In this document: positions 36,779-45,225 of the stretch, one piece after another
Layout of the letters: every line of letters begins with the position of its first letter
Numbering within the stretch: position 1 is the first letter of the stretch
Assembly (NCBI RefSeq): GCF_001580915.1
Contig: NZ_LHZQ01000222.1
Coordinates: forward strand, 1 to 64,000
Length of the DNA: 64,000 nucleotides
Direction: 5' to 3'
Source: Acetobacter tropicalis
Lineage (GTDB): Bacteria; Pseudomonadota; Alphaproteobacteria; Acetobacterales; Acetobacteraceae
The notes under the pieces: generated by a model
Databases searched by the model: none
What the model was told of the DNA's origin: nothing
Seen by the model: the letters and a program-made list of their open reading frames with translations, nothing else
Made by a program: the position numbers and the translations under genes

Positions 36779-36819
36779 CTCCAGAGTGGGCTTCTTCCGG
36801 CCCGCAAAATATTCTGGAG
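36779..36819 (-). promoter_or_regulatory. Leader hairpin covering the tkt ribosome binding site
   Basis: In the tkt leader (minus strand) CTCCAGA (36819-36813) can pair with TCTGGAG (36785-36779), and GGGC with GCCC inside it. The right arm is part of the GGAGG Shine-Dalgarno of tkt. The pairing would hide the ribosome binding site, so it could act as a switch for the operon's first gene. A second stem, CCGCTTT/AAAGCGG (36828-36850), lies just upstream in the same leader. Confidence 0.5.
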
Positions 36820-37346
36820 CCCGTACACCGCTTTATAGAACAAAAAGCGGCTGTTGGCTCCTCAAGGCTCCGCACATTCACACGGTCAGGTGTTGCTCGG
36901 CAAGAGAGCAGGCGCAATCCTGATGAGGCAGGGACATAAAATGCGGAATGGTCTTCTGATGTAACGCCGGAAAAACCTGCGGGCTGCATGAGAACTCAGG
37001 GCATGGGGCCATTATTTTTCTGCATCTGAAACTGGGTAGGGCGCGGAAGAAAACTAGGGGAGCCCTCTTTAATGGGAGCTTGGTGCCTTTGTTGGGGCGG
37101 ATAGCCTGATCAGGTGAGGGAAGATTGAGTAGAGGAGGATGTTATCACAAACCTGTGATGACGGTCTGATGAGGCGCGACGCATCATACTCGCGAGAGTG
37201 TAATCAGCTCTGCGGGAAGGAAACGCTGCACAGGATGGTGCGTTTGCGTTATAGAGTTTTATGCGCGGTGCAATGCTTACCTTGGGGTGCGTCGCTGACT
37301 GCGCGCTTGTTTTGCAACCCGTAAACACTTTAACCGGAGGTTGGTC
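36820..37346. other. Divergent intergenic region between tkt and the ankyrin gene
   Basis: More than 500 bp separate the tkt leader from the ankyrin gene, and no credible gene is seen. The region must hold both promoters. The only structured items noted are a short dyad, ATCACA-AACC-TGTGAT (37144-37159), of unknown role and the leader stem at 36828-36850. No known riboswitch core was recognised. Confidence 0.4.
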
Positions 37347-37919
37347 ATGACAGAGGTTTCTTCTCAGGACCCCCGTTTGCAGGACTCCATGCCCGCAGGC
37401 GCAGAGGCCGCGGCAAGTGGGTTTACACAACAGCAGATTGAAGCCTTGTTCATTAACGCCGCGCGTGAAGGGGATGCAGAACTTCTGGCAAGTTTTCTTG
37501 AAGCCGGGATGGACCCCAACCTGCGCGCTGAAAAAGGATATACGCCCCTTATTCTGGCGGCTTACAACGGCAATATAGATGCTGTTTCAGCCTTGCTGAA
37601 AGGCGGAGCCAAGCCTGATCTGCAAGATGAAAAAGGGGCAACTGCACTGGCTGGGGTTGCCTTCAAAGGCAACCTGCCGATCGCGCGCCTTCTGCTGGAA
37701 GCAGGGGCCGGGGTTGATGTGCCCAATAGTGTTGGCCGTACGCCGCTGATGTTTGCCGTAATGTTCGGGCGGGATGACATGGCCAAGCTGCTGCTGAAAG
37801 CCGGTGCCAGCCCAACCCGCCGTGATGGAGAAGGGCTGAACGCGCAAGATCTTGCACGCAGGCAGGGGAACACCGTTCTTGCAGGCCTCATGAAACAGGA
37901 AACACGCGCAGCCTCCTGA
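37347..37919 (+). CDS. Ankyrin-repeat protein
   Basis: The protein has 190 residues from ATG 37347, which has a good CGGAGG upstream; a TTG two codons earlier is less likely. After an acidic N-terminus of about 30 residues there are four ankyrin repeats (about 45-175). They carry the repeating phrases GYTPLILAAYNGNIDAVSALLKGGA, GATALAGVAFKGNLPIARLLLEAGA and GRTPLMFAVMFGRDDMAKLLLKAGA (given as landmarks). No signal or membrane segment is present, so it is a cytoplasmic protein-protein interaction module. The partner is unknown. Confidence 0.88.
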   Translation: MTEVSSQDPRLQDSMPAGAEAAASGFTQQQIEALFINAAREGDAELLASFLEAGMDPNLRAEKGYTPLILAAYNGNIDAVSALLKGGAKPDLQDEKGATALAGVAFKGNLPIARLLLEAGAGVDVPNSVGRTPLMFAVMFGRDDMAKLLLKAGASPTRRDGEGLNAQDLARRQGNTVLAGLMKQETRAAS

Positions 37920-38237
37920 CGGAACTGGGTGTGTCGAGACGCGGATTGAAAAAATCGTCCGTTAGTTTGGAAGAGCGGTCAGGTTGGTCTGGCGGGGGCT
38001 CCGTAGCTGAATACTGAGGGTTTTTGTCCCTATGGTTCGTGGAAATATTTAAAACTGCTTTTTTAGGTTCTGCAAAATCCTTCGTCACGCTGTGTCGCAG
38101 CTTTTTCGGCAGCGTCTTTGGGTGATCAGAGTGCTGGCTGGCGTAACAGAGTCCATTCCGCGTAGGATATAGGGCGGAGGGATCTGCTTCTTGATTGGCA
38201 GGGTTTTCAGTCGGGACGGCATCAGGTAGGGGAAAAG
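37920..38237. other. Gap between the ankyrin gene and hisC
   Basis: This region of about 320 bp has no convincing gene on either strand. It ends in a terminator-like hairpin immediately before hisC. A hisC promoter must lie here unless the gene is reached by read-through. A GC-poor stretch around 38030-38070 is the most promoter-like part; no clear -35/-10 pair was fixed. Confidence 0.4.
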
Positions 38238-38267
38238 GGCGGCCACTTTTGGGTCGCCTCTTTTTTT
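38238..38267 (+). terminator. Terminator-like hairpin just before hisC
   Basis: GGCGGCC (38238-38244) pairs with GGTCGCC (38252-38258) with one G-T pair across a 7-nt loop. It is followed by TC and seven T residues. It ends only 14 nt before the hisC ATG. A terminator there would stop transcripts entering hisC, so it could be an attenuator as well as the end of the ankyrin transcript. Confidence 0.55.
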
Positions 38268-38281
38268 GCGGATAGTTCAGC

Positions 38282-39349
38282 ATGAGCCGTTTCTGGAGCC
38301 CCCTTGTCCATAGTCTGACGCCCTATGTGCCGGGTGAGCAGCCCAAGCTGGCTGACCTGATCAAGCTGAACACCAACGAATCTCCTTACGGCCCTTCTCC
38401 TCGTGCGCTGGAGGCCATGCGCGCCACGGCGGATGAAAACATGCGCCTGTATCCCGATCCAGAATGTCTTGCCCTGCGCACGGCGCTGGGAAAGCGTGTC
38501 GGGTTGCCGCCCGAGTATGTGTTTGTCGGGAACGGGTCTGATGAGGTGCTGGCGCACGCGTTTCAGGCGTTGTTCGCACATGGAGACCCCCTGCTGTTTG
38601 CAGATGTGACCTACAGTTTCTACAAAGTTTATTGTGGTCTCTATTCTCTGCCATACCGGCTTGTGCCGCTGACGGAAGACATGCGTGTTCGGGTGCAGGA
38701 TTACACCGGACCATGCAGTGGCGTTGTCTTGGCCAACCCCAACGCGCCTACCGGGGTTGCTCTGGGGCTTGATGATATCAAGGCCTTGTTGGCCATGCAT
38801 CCTGACCGCGTTGTGCTGGTGGATGAAGCCTATGTGGATTTTGGCGCGGAAAGCGCTGTCAGCTTGGTGAAAGATTATCCCAATCTTCTGGTGGTGCAGA
38901 CGTTCTCCAAGTCTCGGGCACTGGCTGGTGCGCGCGTGGGGTTTGCATTCGGTCAGCCGGACCTGATTGAAGCGTTGGTGCGCGTCAAGGACAGCTTTAA
39001 TTCCTACCCGCTTGACCGTATTGCGCAGGCGGGTGCAACGGCTTCCGTTGAAGATGAAGCGTGGTTTGAGCAGTCCGTTCAGAAGGTTATTGCGTCCCGC
39101 ACCAGTTTGACCTCCGGCTTGCAGGGACTGGGGTTTGACGTCTTGCCTTCACAAGCCAATTTTGTTTATGCTCACCATGCTGATCGTGATGCGGTGCAAC
39201 TGGCGGCGGCCCTGCGGGAGCGCGCCATAATTGTTCGCCACTTGCGTGGTCCGCGCACATCATCGTGGTTGCGTATTACGGTTGGGACAGACCAGCAGTG
39301 CGCTATGCTGCTCTCTGCCTTGCGGGATATCCTGCACCGCAATACCTGA
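38282..39349 (+). CDS. hisC: Histidinol-phosphate aminotransferase
   Basis: This is a PLP enzyme of histidine biosynthesis (imidazole-acetol phosphate to histidinol phosphate) with 355 residues. [15 protein letters not shown] near the N-terminus, [28 protein letters not shown] and the PLP-lysine motif [15 protein letters not shown] are the class-I/HisC signatures. No other his gene is adjacent. No Shine-Dalgarno is obvious before ATG 38282, and the terminator-like hairpin ends 14 nt upstream. Aromatic aminotransferase activity is possible for this family. Confidence 0.92.
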   Translation: MSRFWSPLVHSLTPYVPGEQPKLADLIKLNTNESPYGPSPRALEAMRATADENMRLYPDPECLALRTALGKRVGLPPEYVFVGNGSDEVLAHAFQALFAHGDPLLFADVTYSFYKVYCGLYSLPYRLVPLTEDMRVRVQDYTGPCSGVVLANPNAPTGVALGLDDIKALLAMHPDRVVLVDEAYVDFGAESAVSLVKDYPNLLVVQTFSKSRALAGARVGFAFGQPDLIEALVRVKDSFNSYPLDRIAQAGATASVEDEAWFEQSVQKVIASRTSLTSGLQGLGFDVLPSQANFVYAHHADRDAVQLAAALRERAIIVRHLRGPRTSSWLRITVGTDQQCAMLLSALRDILHRNT

Positions 39350-39529
39350 ACAGGCTCTCACCGTCGTGCCGACAAGGCTGCGGCGGTTAGGCGTGTTTTC
39401 TGTATCAATAATCAGGATCGCTTGTTCTCCCCTTTGCTGAAAGAGCGGGAGAGGAAGTGCGTTATATGTGTGCTCTGTTGTGGTGTGGTGCCACATCCGG
39501 GCGTGTTTGAGAGATGGAGTTTTACCCCC

Positions 39530-39799
39530 ATGCGTGCCTTTCATGGTCAGCTTTCTGATAACCAGCCCATCCGCCGCAATCTGGCCGAAAAGCAGAAACA
39601 ACTGCGCGACCTCAAGGAAACTCTGGCGGGTATGAAGTCTCATACGTCTCCGGCCTTAAAGGAGAGCGTGCGCAAGCGTATTGCCCAGCTTGAAGCCGAA
39701 ATCAGTGCGGCTCCGGTGTTGAAATCCGCCCAGAAAACCTCTGCACCGCGTCAGGGAGCCAGAGCGCCGCAGGGGCGTCGACCTGTGCGTGGGCGGTAA
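39530..39799 (+). CDS. Small coiled-coil hypothetical protein
   Basis: From ATG 39530 the protein has 89 residues. The middle (about 15-60) is a charged helix with heptad character (NLAEKQKQLRDLKETLAGM, then ALKESVRKRIAQLEAEI). The tail is basic and rich in Arg, Pro and Gly. No signal or membrane segment is present. An in-frame start at 39422 adds a Cys-rich stretch that does not look like protein, so 39530 is preferred. No family recognised; nucleic-acid binding by the basic tail is possible. Confidence 0.6.
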   Translation: MRAFHGQLSDNQPIRRNLAEKQKQLRDLKETLAGMKSHTSPALKESVRKRIAQLEAEISAAPVLKSAQKTSAPRQGARAPQGRRPVRGR

Positions 39800-39951
39800 G
39801 GGGTAGATTGGGAGAGCCGTATTTTGTAACCCCGCCACCTCGTGATATGTAGCGGGCGACTCTGCAATGGCAGGCTGAAATGCCTTTTCAGGAAGCAGTT
39901 CAGCCGCCTCAGGGGCAAAGGTCATCATTTCGGGAAGTAGGGAGTAGAGTG

Positions 39952-41010
39952 ATGGCCGGAACCACCTCGTCCACTATGCCTGATCTTCTCTCGGAAGGTG
40001 GCACCTTGCTGCGTGATGGCCTGATCTGGGCCATTTTCTGCCGCCCCGGGCAGGAACCTCTGGAACTGGACCGTGAAGTGGTCTCCCACCGGCTGGCGAC
40101 GGGCGTTTTCCCGCCTGAAATTGCTGCCATGGAAGGCTGGGCCTGGTTTCATTTTGATATTGTCCACACCCTCTCCCGCGCCCAGATTGAGAGCATTCCG
40201 TCTCTTCCCGAGGAAGTGCGGCAGGTTCTGACCAATCTGGAACGTAGCATCCGTCTGGACAATGAAGAGGAAACGGTGTTCGGCGCGCTACCCGCGTTTG
40301 ATGATACCACCACGGATGATGACCGTAATGTCAGCACATGGCGGTTTGCACTTCAGCCCGATTTGCTGATTACTACCCGACGGCACCCCATTCCGGCGCT
40401 GGGGGTTGTGTTTCATGAATTGCAGCGCGGTCTGGTGCCACGTTCTCCGGCTAATCTGGTTGATCGTGCCCTGCTGGAATTTGCTGACACGCTGCGGCGT
40501 GATTTTGCGCGGCTTGATGATCAACTGGATCGGGCAGAAGATGTGTTGCTCATGCTGGATCGGGACACGGATCTGGGCCGTATGAGTGGGCTTCTGGGCC
40601 TTGTTCGGCGGCGCTCTACGGAGTTACGCCGGGTGCTGGCTCCTGTTGATCGTATTTTCCGCGATGAAGAACTTGAACTGCCGGAATGGGCTGAGGACGA
40701 TCTGCGTGACCGCTCCCAACGGCAGGTTCATGCAGCGCTGGATGACCTTTTAGCCTTGCAGGACCGTGCCCGGTCCCTTCAGGATGAACTCACATCCAAT
40801 CAGGCGGAAGAAACCAACCGTCGGCTGTATATCGTGTCTGTCGGCACAACCTTGATGTTGCCTGCCACCTTTGTGACCGGCTTTTTCGGTATGAACACAG
40901 GCGGAATGTTCCTGACGGATGGCTCCTGGGGCACGGTAGAGGCGGGCGGTCTGTGTTTTATTATCATGCTTGGCACTTGGTTTGTACTGAAGCTGACAAA
41001 GCTGCTCTGA
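39952..41010 (+). CDS. ZntB/CorA-family cation transporter
   Basis: The protein has 352 residues from ATG 39952 (GGAG about 8 nt upstream). A large cytoplasmic N-terminal domain (GLIWAIFCRPG, then GWAWFHFDIVHTLSRAQI) and long helices lead to two C-terminal membrane segments. The pore motif reads FFGMNTGG, combining CorA's GMN with the NTGG of ZntB proteins. The family handles Zn2+ efflux or uptake, or Mg2+. The Trp-containing N-terminal domain fits ZntB best. It is probably transcribed alone. Confidence 0.88.
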   Translation: MAGTTSSTMPDLLSEGGTLLRDGLIWAIFCRPGQEPLELDREVVSHRLATGVFPPEIAAMEGWAWFHFDIVHTLSRAQIESIPSLPEEVRQVLTNLERSIRLDNEEETVFGALPAFDDTTTDDDRNVSTWRFALQPDLLITTRRHPIPALGVVFHELQRGLVPRSPANLVDRALLEFADTLRRDFARLDDQLDRAEDVLLMLDRDTDLGRMSGLLGLVRRRSTELRRVLAPVDRIFRDEELELPEWAEDDLRDRSQRQVHAALDDLLALQDRARSLQDELTSNQAEETNRRLYIVSVGTTLMLPATFVTGFFGMNTGGMFLTDGSWGTVEAGGLCFIIMLGTWFVLKLTKLL

Positions 41011-41335
41011 TTTTGGACTCGGCCCGGGCATTTTGCAGGGCGTGCTCGCGTTCAAAGGCGTAAGAGCCTTTCTGCCCGCAGTGTTTTACAGGCATGGTCT
41101 GACGTAGGGGGCTTGAGTGTAAAAGGTACCTGGAGCCTGATAGAGACTTCTAACAAAAGAAGAAAATTCGTTTTTTCTTTTTAAAGAGCAAGTCAGAGCG
41201 TCTCAAGGAGAGAAATGGTCGCTCTCCGGTCAGGTAATGGTTTGGTTAATTTTTTATGAAATCCGGCCTTGTGCAGGTGAAATACATAAAATTCCGCGTT
41301 TAATACGGGGTATCGCAACTCACCTCGTGGTTCCC
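41011..41335. other. Leader/intergenic region before pit
   Basis: This 325-bp region holds a short hairpin AAAGGC/GCCTTT near 41056-41073. It also holds a 14-codon frame, ATG 41215 to TGA 41259 (MVALRSGNGLVNFL), with a strong AAGGAG at 41205-41210. The frame could be a leader peptide for the phosphate transporter or chance. No riboswitch was recognised. Confidence 0.35.
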
Positions 41336-42691
41336 ATGCTCCATTTTGCTCCGTATTCGGTGCTCTCGCTTCTGGCGCTGACCATCTGTTTTCTGCTGGT
41401 CTGCGTTTTTGAATTTGTTAACGGCTTTCATGATACGGCTAATGCCGTTGCCACGGTTATTTACACGCATTCCCTCAAGCCCAAGCAGGCCGTGCTCTGG
41501 TCTGGCCTCATGAACTTCATCGGGGTGTTGGCTGGCGGTATCAGCGTGGCTTACGGCCTTGTTGAACTGCTTCCCGCAGACGTGCTCTCTCCCCCTAACG
41601 GTGACCCCGCCGTGCCCATGCTGATCGCCCTGTTTGGCACAGCGCTGGCGTGGAACCTGTTTACCTGGTGGTTTGGTATTCCCAATTCCAGTTCGCACTG
41701 CGTCATTGGTGCTCTGATTGGTGTGGCGATTGGGGATGCGTTTCTGCATGCCCGTGGACTGGGCAATAGTGTTGATTGGTCCCAGATCTGGAAAGTGCTG
41801 CGGGCGCTGGCAATTTCCCCCATTCTAGGGTTGGTGGGCGCCGGGCTGCTCTACACCCTCATGAAACTGGTGATAAAGGACCCGGAACTGTATCAGCCGC
41901 CGCAGGGTGAAAAGCCGCCGCATAAATTTGTGCGTGGCCTGCTGATCCTGACCTGCACGGGTGTCAGCTTCTCCCACGGCAGCAATGATGGTCAGAAAAG
42001 TATCGGCCTGATCATGTTGACCATTATCGGTATTCTGCCCGCTACCTTTGCGCTCAGTCCCAATGCGGCACCGCATATTGCCCAGATCGCGCCTCAGGCT
42101 GTTATCGCTGCTCCGTTGATTGACAAGTATGATCATGATGGCCTGCGTGATGAAGCTGTGCTTTCAGCCAACCGTTTGCAGCAGACAGACCCGGAAAAGG
42201 TTGTTCCGTCCATGCTGCGGGCTGATATTTACGAGGTTATTGCTGGCCTGAAAGCCGTGAGCAACAACCCGGATGCCTCTGCTGCTGATAAGAAAACAGC
42301 CAAGGATATCAGTGCTACCCTGCGCCCCACTGTGGAATATGCCCCTTGGTGGGTGCGTCTGCTCAGCGCGCTGTGCCTCGGTCTGGGCACGATGATTGGC
42401 TACAAGCGCATTGTGCATACGTTGGGTGAGAAAATTGGCAACACCCATCTTACACCGGCACAGGGCGCTTCGGCAGAACTGGTGGGTGCAGGCCTGATCG
42501 CCACGGCTGGTTATACTGGCTTGCCCGTATCAACCACGCATATCATCACGGCTGGTATTGCTGGCACCATGATAGGTTCAGGAAGCGGTATTAACCCGGC
42601 CATGCTGACCAAAATTGCGCTGGCTTGGATCTTCACACTGCCCATTACCATCGCGATTGCAGCATCGCTGTTTTATGTGATGAGCATGTAA
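41336..42691 (+). CDS. pit: Inorganic phosphate transporter (Pit family)
   Basis: This is a low-affinity inner-membrane phosphate/proton symporter for metal-phosphate complexes with 451 residues. The start MLHFAPYSVLSLLAL aligns in pattern with E. coli PitA; an upstream in-frame ATG (41237) would add 33 residues without membrane character. FEFVNGFHDTANAVATVIYTH and the second half GYTGLPVSTTHIITAGIAGTMIG are the duplicated Pit signatures. A soluble loop of about 100 residues (around residues 240-345) splits the two membrane halves. No Shine-Dalgarno precedes 41336, so the start is less sure. A strong terminator follows. Confidence 0.92.
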   Translation: MLHFAPYSVLSLLALTICFLLVCVFEFVNGFHDTANAVATVIYTHSLKPKQAVLWSGLMNFIGVLAGGISVAYGLVELLPADVLSPPNGDPAVPMLIALFGTALAWNLFTWWFGIPNSSSHCVIGALIGVAIGDAFLHARGLGNSVDWSQIWKVLRALAISPILGLVGAGLLYTLMKLVIKDPELYQPPQGEKPPHKFVRGLLILTCTGVSFSHGSNDGQKSIGLIMLTIIGILPATFALSPNAAPHIAQIAPQAVIAAPLIDKYDHDGLRDEAVLSANRLQQTDPEKVVPSMLRADIYEVIAGLKAVSNNPDASAADKKTAKDISATLRPTVEYAPWWVRLLSALCLGLGTMIGYKRIVHTLGEKIGNTHLTPAQGASAELVGAGLIATAGYTGLPVSTTHIITAGIAGTMIGSGSGINPAMLTKIALAWIFTLPITIAIAASLFYVMSM

Positions 42692-42727
42692 ATACGCGCC
42701 GCCTGAAGTGGCATTGTGTCGTTAAGG

Positions 42728-42767
42728 AAATTCCTGCCTAAGCTTTTGTGCTGGCAGGGATTTTTTT
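42728..42767 (+). terminator. Terminator after pit
   Basis: An AAATTCCTGCC arm (from 42728) pairs with GGCAGGGATTT (ending 42763), with one G-T pair, around a 14-nt loop. It runs straight into seven T residues (42761-42767). Confidence 0.82.
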
Positions 42768-42959
42768 GACCACAGCAGGGGCCTTGCAGATGTCCGATGT
42801 ATTATTCTGGCGTCGCACAGGGCGGAGGGAGCGATGGATGCCTCTATATATGGCTTACAAGAGCGCGGCTTATTCTAAAATACGCAGCAGAAAGGACTGT
42901 TTTCGAGCCATACACGCATAAGGCGGAGCGTCTCAGAGGAGACGGGTTTGTCACACCTG

Positions 42960-43295
42960 TCACGCGCTGCGGGGCGCGAGAAGGATCATCAAGGCTCCTC
43001 CCAGACAGATCAGTGCTCCCAGTATTTCCCACCTGTCTGGGTTTCTCCCTTCCACTAGGCGCATCCACAGGAGAGAGGCGGTAATATAGACGCCGCCATA
43101 AGCGGCGTAGGCCCGGCCTGCGCTGTCAGAATCAATGCGGGTCAGCACGATTGCGAAAAACAGAAGGCTGAGCACACCCGGCGCCAGCAACCAGGCCGAG
43201 CGTCCTTCTTTCAGCCAGAGCCAAACGGCGAAGCATCCGGCAATTTCAGCGAAACCTGCCAGCAGATAAATGACCAGAGGTTTCAGAAACAGCAT
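42960..43295 (-). CDS. YnfA/UPF0060 small membrane protein
   Basis: The protein has 111 residues with four membrane segments, start ATG 43295 ([22 protein letters not shown]). [20 protein letters not shown] and [24 protein letters not shown] are the UPF0060 signatures. It resembles small multidrug-resistance transporters, but its substrate is not established. An upstream in-frame extension overlaps the ABC ATPase gene and was rejected. It lies 11 nt after the ABC ATPase gene on the same strand, probably as a passenger in that operon. Confidence 0.9.
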   Translation of the reverse strand: MLFLKPLVIYLLAGFAEIAGCFAVWLWLKEGRSAWLLAPGVLSLLFFAIVLTRIDSDSAGRAYAAYGGVYITASLLWMRLVEGRNPDRWEILGALICLGGALMILLAPRSA

Positions 43296-43306
43296 GCCGC
43301 CTTCTG

Positions 43307-44146
43307 TTAGGCTGAGGACGCAGCAGAGGCGCGATAAGCCTGCATAACGTCCCTGGTCGGGCCATCCATGCGGATACGGCCTGCTTCCATCCATACCAGC
43401 CGTGTGCACCATTTTTCCAGAACACCCAGCGCGTGGGAGGTAATGACCAGAATATCCGTGCCATTCACTACAGAGGCGAGGCGTTTCTCCGCTCGTTCCT
43501 GAAAATGCACATCTCCCGCCATGAACCATTCATCCATCAACAGGATCTGAGGCGTCATGGTGGTGGCAATGCCAAACCCCAGCCGGATACGCATGCCAGT
43601 AGAATAGAGGCGCACAGGCAGATCCAGAAAGGTTTCAAGCTGGGCAAAGGCTTCCACATCCTGCTCCAACTGTTTGATCTGCGCGGTAGTCATGCCCTTA
43701 TGGCGGCCCATCAGGGTGATGTTCTCACGCCCTGTCAGTTCCTGATTCATACCAGAATTGACATCAAGCAAAGCAGCAACCTGCCCGTGAATATGCACAT
43801 TCGGAGCATCGGGCATGTAGATGCTGGCCAGAACGCGCAGAAGAGTCGATTTGCCCGCGCCGTTATGACCAATCAGCCCCACGCGTTCGCCCGCGCGGAT
43901 GTGGAGGGAAACATCCTCTAGTGCCTGCACATATACGGTGCCACTTTCACCGGGTCTTAGCTGGACCTGACCACCAGTACGAGGGCCAGTGGCGTTGGTG
44001 AGAATGGACTTACCCCGCTTGAACAGCATTTTCTTGAGGGAGCGAGCCCCTCCATGAAAAATAGGGAAATCAAGGGAGAGGTGATCAATATCGATGCGGG
44101 AAGTGCCATGGGGCACACGCCGAGCCTGAAGAGGAGAGGTGCTCAT
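43307..44146 (-). CDS. Polysaccharide export ABC transporter, ATPase
   Basis: The protein has 279 residues of the Wzt/RfbE/TagH type. Walker A is [11 protein letters not shown], the signature is degenerate ([12 protein letters not shown] instead of LSGGQ), as usual for this family, and Walker B is ILLMDEW. The H-loop is in [12 protein letters not shown]. There is no extra C-terminal carbohydrate-binding domain, so substrate recognition is of the Wzm/Wzt type without the extension. It overlaps the permease gene by 4 bp (ATGA), so the two are translationally coupled and form one exporter. Confidence 0.9.
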   Translation of the reverse strand: MSTSPLQARRVPHGTSRIDIDHLSLDFPIFHGGARSLKKMLFKRGKSILTNATGPRTGGQVQLRPGESGTVYVQALEDVSLHIRAGERVGLIGHNGAGKSTLLRVLASIYMPDAPNVHIHGQVAALLDVNSGMNQELTGRENITLMGRHKGMTTAQIKQLEQDVEAFAQLETFLDLPVRLYSTGMRIRLGFGIATTMTPQILLMDEWFMAGDVHFQERAEKRLASVVNGTDILVITSHALGVLEKWCTRLVWMEAGRIRMDGPTRDVMQAYRASAASSA

Positions 44147-45033
44147 ACCCAGAATGCCAGCCGGTTGCGGGAGCGGGAGAACGTAAACAGCGCCAGCAGA
44201 CAGAGGAGCACGCTACCGCCAAGAGCGATCAACCACGCCATTCCACTGGGAAGTTGGCCAAGAAAGGGCCTGCGCACAATTTCAAGCATGGAATAAAACG
44301 GGTTCAGATACAGCCACCATGCAGCGGAGCCAAGCTGTTTTGGCTCCCAGATGATAGGGGTAACGTAAAACAGGATCTGCAGAAGACTGCCAACAATGGG
44401 AGGAATATCCCTAAAACGTGCGCACACAGAGCCCAGAAGCAGGCAGAACGCCACACAGTCCAGCAGCCACAGAATAAGGGCAGGGAGGGCAAGTAGCATG
44501 GTTATACCAGGCCACACACCCATGATGATAAAAACGGCCACGGGAACAACAACCGTATAGCTGAACATGATACCGCACCGGATTGTGGTGCGCAAAGCCT
44601 GCACCGTGTACGGCATTGTGACCGAGCGGAGGGTTCCGGCAGCGCGGGTGAAGGTGCTGCAGCTTTCCTGAATGAGGGTGGAAAGCCCGTTCTGCCACAG
44701 AATCAGCGAAATTGAGATGTAGGGCAGATAATCGTGTATGTTCAGATGAAAAAGCTGGGAATAGATAAGCCCCATGGCGCCAACCATTACCGCCGTTGTG
44801 AGCGTGAGCCAGAAAGGCCCGAAGGTTGAGCCGCTATATTGCAGCCGCACATCCAGCCAGCCCAGAGTTGTTGCCAAGCGCCACAAAGCGCAGGCCTCTG
44901 CAATATCCTGGCACGCAAGCAGGATGCGGGATTTTTTTGCACTCCACTCTTCTGGTTCTCCAGAATGCTGGGGAGCGGGCGCAGAACGATCCGCGGCAAA
45001 TGTCTGCTCGGGGGAGGAGGAACTGACCATCAT
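44143..45033 (-). CDS. Polysaccharide export ABC transporter, permease
   Basis: The protein has 296 residues of the ABC-2 type (Wzm/RfbA/TagG) with six membrane segments. The N-terminal cytoplasmic part contains WRLATTLGWLDVRLQYSGSTFGPFWLTL, the typical ABC-2 polysaccharide export entry. It is followed by YFYVTPIIWEPKQL-like (ILFYVTPIIWEPKQLG) and NPFYSMLEIVRRPFLG near the C-terminus. With the ATPase it would flip O-antigen, capsule or exopolysaccharide across the inner membrane. The biosynthesis genes are not in the window. Confidence 0.9.
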   Translation of the reverse strand: MMVSSSSPEQTFAADRSAPAPQHSGEPEEWSAKKSRILLACQDIAEACALWRLATTLGWLDVRLQYSGSTFGPFWLTLTTAVMVGAMGLIYSQLFHLNIHDYLPYISISLILWQNGLSTLIQESCSTFTRAAGTLRSVTMPYTVQALRTTIRCGIMFSYTVVVPVAVFIIMGVWPGITMLLALPALILWLLDCVAFCLLLGSVCARFRDIPPIVGSLLQILFYVTPIIWEPKQLGSAAWWLYLNPFYSMLEIVRRPFLGQLPSGMAWLIALGGSVLLCLLALFTFSRSRNRLAFWV

Positions 45034-45225
45034 GCTTTCTCGCCTATCCGATCAGGCTTGCGCCTGCAACTCTCAGCTCTCACGCCATATGCTTCCTGCG
45101 CATGACGTGTTGCATGGAAAAGAATGGCGTTATAAACATTCAGAAAAGATTTTTTCCAAATACTTTCAGGAGGATTTCCGGGTCGGCCGGTGCTCCTCGT
45201 CTTTCAGGCAGGGCGGATATAATCC

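Noticed and set aside
36828-36850. CCGCTTT/AAAGCGG stem as a terminator
   Set aside because: It lies in the tkt leader and is not followed by a T-run in the direction of transcription; treated as part of leader structure.
37144-37159. ATCACA-AACC-TGTGAT dyad as a CRP/FNR-type operator
   Set aside because: The half-site order is inverted relative to the TGTGA-N6-TCACA consensus and there is no second copy; kept only as an unexplained dyad.
42960-43529. Longer form of the YnfA protein starting at 43529
   Set aside because: The extension overlaps the ABC ATPase gene, and the family start MLFLKPL at 43295 fits the known length.
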